Part shown: positions 6,700 through 7,860 of the stretch, one piece after another
Layout: every line of letters begins with the position of its first letter
How positions within the stretch are numbered: the first letter of the stretch is position 1
NCBI GenBank assembly: GCA_019232645.1
Contig: JAFANO010000739.1
Coordinates: forward strand, 1-7,860
Source: Planctomycetaceae bacterium
Lineage (GTDB): Bacteria; Planctomycetota; Planctomycetia; Isosphaerales; Isosphaeraceae
Direction: 5' to 3'
Length of the DNA: 7,860 nucleotides
Position numbers and translations under genes: made by a program
The notes under the pieces: model-generated
Databases searched by the model: none
Seen by the model: only the letters and a program-made list of their open reading frames with translations
Told to the model about the DNA's origin: nothing

Positions 6700-6849
6700 G
6701 TGTTCCTCGTCGGGGTCAAGCGGCGGCGCAACGCCAAGCTCGATGCCTGGCTCGACGCCGTCGACGAAACCGAGTGGGTTGGCTGTCCCGGCGGCATCAA
6801 CATTCGGGAACAGAAAGACCGACCCGCCCCGCACGCGCGCCCAGGATGA
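6700..6849 (+). CDS. Possible small protein, hypothetical (49 aa, GTG start)
   Basis: A GTG start is preceded by GGGAG (6687-6691) at 8-nt spacing and opens a 49-residue frame, VFLVGVKRRRNAKLDAWLDA, then VDETEWVGCPGG, ending in a Pro/Arg-rich tail. Third positions are mostly G or C over the first 30 codons, matching neighbouring genes. No family is recognised and no membrane segment is seen; the N-terminal part is basic, then acidic. An inverted repeat begins two bases after the stop. It could equally be a remnant of a larger gene, as the frame extends upstream only to a TGA at 6673. Confidence 0.33.
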   Translation: MFLVGVKRRRNAKLDAWLDAVDETEWVGCPGGINIREQKDRPAPHARPG

Positions 6850-6850
6850 C

Positions 6851-6902
6851 CCTTCCGGAAATCCCGACTTGCGTGGGATCGTCAGTCATGGATTTCGAAA
6901 GG
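6851..6902. repeat. Imperfect inverted repeat, possible terminator hairpin
   Basis: The core arms gaaatcc (6858-6864) and ggatttc (6890-6896) extend outward through cctt/aagg with one mismatch and one bulge, and inward through gact (6866-6869) and agtc (6884-6887). It lies just after the small ORF stop and between convergent genes, so it may stop transcription from either side. No T-run is present. Confidence 0.4.
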
Positions 6903-7027
6903 CGGCTGGCCGACCATCGCGGAGGCTGGGCCTCGGCCGCTGATGAGGGGCTGCCCGAGCGCGTCCTCTCCTCCCCGCCGGGATCCGGAAACGACGTTCG
7001 GACAGCCTCTTCAGAATGTCGGTTGCG

Positions 7028-7528
7028 TCAGGCGCCGGCGACGGCGGCCTCGGCGTTGATCACGCTCTCGGCGAGCTGGGTGAGCTTCTTGTCGGTCGCC
7101 GCTTCCTCGTCGAGCGTCTGCTGGAGCAGCCCGGCCGCCTCACCTTCCTTGAGCAGCCGGGCATAGGTCCGGACCGTGCCGTAGCCGGCGATCTCGTAGT
7201 GCTCGACCCGCTGCGCGGCGGCGATCAGGCCGGCGTCGTGGACGGAGGGCTCGGCCTTCGCCTTGACCATATCCTCGCCCTCCTTAATCAGGCCCTCCAT
7301 CGCCTTGCACGTCTTGCCCTTGGGCGATTCGCCGAGACCCTTGAAGATGGTCTCGAGGCGCTCGACGTGCCCCTTGGTCTGTTCCAGGTGCTCGTTGAAA
7401 GCGGCCTGGAGCTCCTGGTGCGACGCGGCCTTCGCCATCTTGGGCAGCGCCTTGACGATCTGGTTCTCGGCGCTGTACAGGTCCTGCAGCTCCTCGATGT
7501 ACAGATCCCTGAGCGACTCGATTTTCAT
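7028..7528 (-). CDS. Ferritin-like DUF892 (YciE/YciF family) stress protein
   Basis: The 166-residue protein has the same length as E. coli YciF and its characteristic opening (RDLYIEELQDLYSAENQIVKALPKMAKAA). Four long helices contain ferritin-type acidic and His residues: E13 and E21 in helix 1, EHLEQTKGHVERLE (46-59) in helix 2, QRVEHYEIAGYG in helix 3 and LDEEAATDKKLTQLAE in helix 4. The family is a cytosolic ferritin fold linked to general stress and membrane- or metal-related protection; its biochemical role is not settled. The ATG at 7528 is preferred over that at 7531 because the strong AAGGAGG lies 5 nt from the former and only 2 nt from the latter. The frame stays open to 7738, but that extension has no domain and bypasses the strong ribosome binding site. 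It is a stand-alone gene, convergent with the channel gene. Confidence 0.95.
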   Translation of the reverse strand: MKIESLRDLYIEELQDLYSAENQIVKALPKMAKAASHQELQAAFNEHLEQTKGHVERLETIFKGLGESPKGKTCKAMEGLIKEGEDMVKAKAEPSVHDAGLIAAAQRVEHYEIAGYGTVRTYARLLKEGEAAGLLQQTLDEEAATDKKLTQLAESVINAEAAVAGA

Positions 7529-7533
7529 CATGA

Positions 7534-7540
7534 CCTCCTT
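7534..7540 (-). promoter_or_regulatory. Strong Shine-Dalgarno of the ferritin-like gene
   Basis: On the minus strand this reads AAGGAGG, a full match to the anti-Shine-Dalgarno core, 5 nt before the ATG at 7528. It settles the start codon. Confidence 0.85.
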
Positions 7541-7551
7541 CGCATCCTCGG

Positions 7552-7582
7552 GTGTCCGATGCAGGAAAGAACGGGCGGACAC
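7552..7582. promoter_or_regulatory. Inverted repeat in the ferritin-like gene leader
   Basis: gtgtccg (7552-7558) and cggacac (7576-7582) are perfect 7-bp inverted repeats with a 17-nt spacer, 24 to 54 bases upstream of the start codon. It may be an operator or a leader hairpin. Confidence 0.35.
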
Positions 7583-7598
7583 GTGGAGGTTCTTGCAA

Positions 7599-7604
7599 AT
7601 TCTA
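7599..7604 (-). promoter_or_regulatory. Candidate -10 box for the ferritin-like gene
   Basis: The minus strand reads TAGAAT, 5/6 to the sigma-70 -10 consensus, about 70 bases before the start codon. No good -35 box is found 17 nt upstream, so support is weak. Confidence 0.25.
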
Positions 7605-7646
7605 TTCCTTCGATCCATGAGCTCGAGCGGCCCACACTGAGGGCCC

Positions 7647-7670
7647 CCGGAGCCATCTTCGCCGCTCCGG
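7647..7670. terminator. Hairpin after the Uma2-like gene, possible terminator
   Basis: ccggagc (7647-7653) and gctccgg (7664-7670) form a perfect 7-bp stem with a 10-nt loop, about 28 nt past the minus-strand stop. Outer cacac/gtgtg arms could extend it. No T-run follows, so intrinsic termination is doubtful. Confidence 0.3.
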
Positions 7671-7697
7671 TGTGCATCCCGCTTGTCGTGGCACGCT

Positions 7698-7860
7698 CTA
7701 CGAGGGCTTGTCGGCCAGTCGGGCGACGAACGCCGCATGCTCGGCGGTGGCCAACCCTCGCTCCAAAGTCGCCATCAGGCCGTCAAGGTCGTCGTCGAGC
7801 AGGGCCCGAGGGTCGAGCCAGAGGCCGGGGAAGGCCTCGGAGTGGTAGCATCCATCCTCG
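7698..7860 (-). CDS. Uma2-family (DUF820) protein, C-terminal end only
   Basis: A minus-strand frame enters from the window edge and ends at a TAG (7698-7700). The 53 visible codons contain GCYHSEAFPGLWLDPRALL, then a run of Asp, and finish ERGLATAEHAAFVARLADKPS. The S-x-x-FPGLWLD segment followed by an alpha-helical tail ending in EHAAFVARL is what I know from the ends of planctomycetal Uma2 proteins. These have a PD-(D/E)XK nuclease-like fold, occur in many copies in planctomycetes and cyanobacteria, and have no firm function. The catalytic core lies outside the window, so activity cannot be judged. GC-rich third positions support coding. It lies upstream of the ferritin-like gene on the same strand, with a 169-bp gap. 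Confidence 0.65.
   Translation of the reverse strand, partial: EDGCYHSEAFPGLWLDPRALLDDDLDGLMATLERGLATAEHAAFVARLADKPS

Larger units (their letters stand above)
6643..7027. other. Intergenic stretch between convergent genes
   Basis: These 385 bases separate the channel gene from the converging minus-strand ferritin-like gene. They hold a 10-bp palindrome tcaacgttga (6666-6675), a possible short GTG-start ORF and an imperfect inverted repeat, listed separately. From 6903 to 7027 I see no recognisable gene or terminator. Confidence 0.6.

Noticed and set aside
6672..7166. Plus-strand open frame running into the ferritin-like gene
   Set aside because: It ends antisense inside a clear gene, is Ser/Ala/Arg-rich and has no motif; the part from 6890 (MDFERRLADHRGG) looks tidy but has no independent support.
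7532..7738. Longer start for the ferritin-like gene (236 aa)
   Set aside because: The extra residues match nothing in the family and bypass the strong AAGGAGG before 7528.
1..7860. CRISPR array, tRNA or rRNA genes
   Set aside because: No regularly spaced direct repeats, and no tRNA- or rRNA-like stretch seen on either strand.

Overview
The window is GC-rich with strongly GC-biased third codon positions. It carries part of a bacterial microcompartment (BMC) locus of the planctomycete/verrucomicrobial type, next to a Cache-HAMP-cyclase and a Uma2-type gene tail. Together these suggest a planctomycete, probably of the Isosphaeraceae (Paludisphaera/Singulisphaera-like). That placement is inference from gene content; no marker gene is present.

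Region 1 (1-351) has no confident gene. It holds a GC-rich hairpin at 58-79 and a compact non-autonomous element (141-292) with 16-bp perfect terminal inverted repeats flanked by TA on both sides. The element sits just upstream of the first BMC gene. Region 2 (352-2827) is a four-gene plus-strand run: a BMC-P (EutN/CcmL) vertex protein, an unidentified protein with an encapsulation-peptide-like N-terminal helix, a second BMC-P protein, and a class II (fuculose/rhamnulose-phosphate type) aldolase with a proline-rich linker and a C-terminal encapsulation-peptide-like helix. In characterised planctomycetal BMCs the aldolase makes lactaldehyde from deoxysugar phosphates, and the shell keeps the aldehyde near its dehydrogenase. 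The other expected parts (BMC-H shell, PduL, aldehyde dehydrogenase, acetate kinase) are not in the window.

Region 3 (2828-3045) is intergenic. It has an AT-rich palindrome and a short coding-like stretch without a start that may be a gene remnant. Region 4 (3046-6642) is a two-gene unit: a membrane class III nucleotide cyclase with an extracytoplasmic Cache-like sensor, then, 33 bp on, an MscS-type channel with a C-terminal cyclic-nucleotide-binding domain. The obvious model is a sensor cyclase gating its neighbouring channel. However, both proteins lack textbook residues: the cyclase lacks the second metal Asp and the canonical transition-state Arg, and the channel lacks the phosphate-binding Arg. 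This coincidence is the most interesting signal here.

Region 5 (6643-7027) is mostly non-genic, with a possible 49-codon GTG-start ORF followed at once by an imperfect inverted repeat. Region 6 (7028-7860) is minus strand: a YciF-like (DUF892) ferritin-fold stress protein, and the C-terminal end of a probable Uma2-family protein cut by the window edge.
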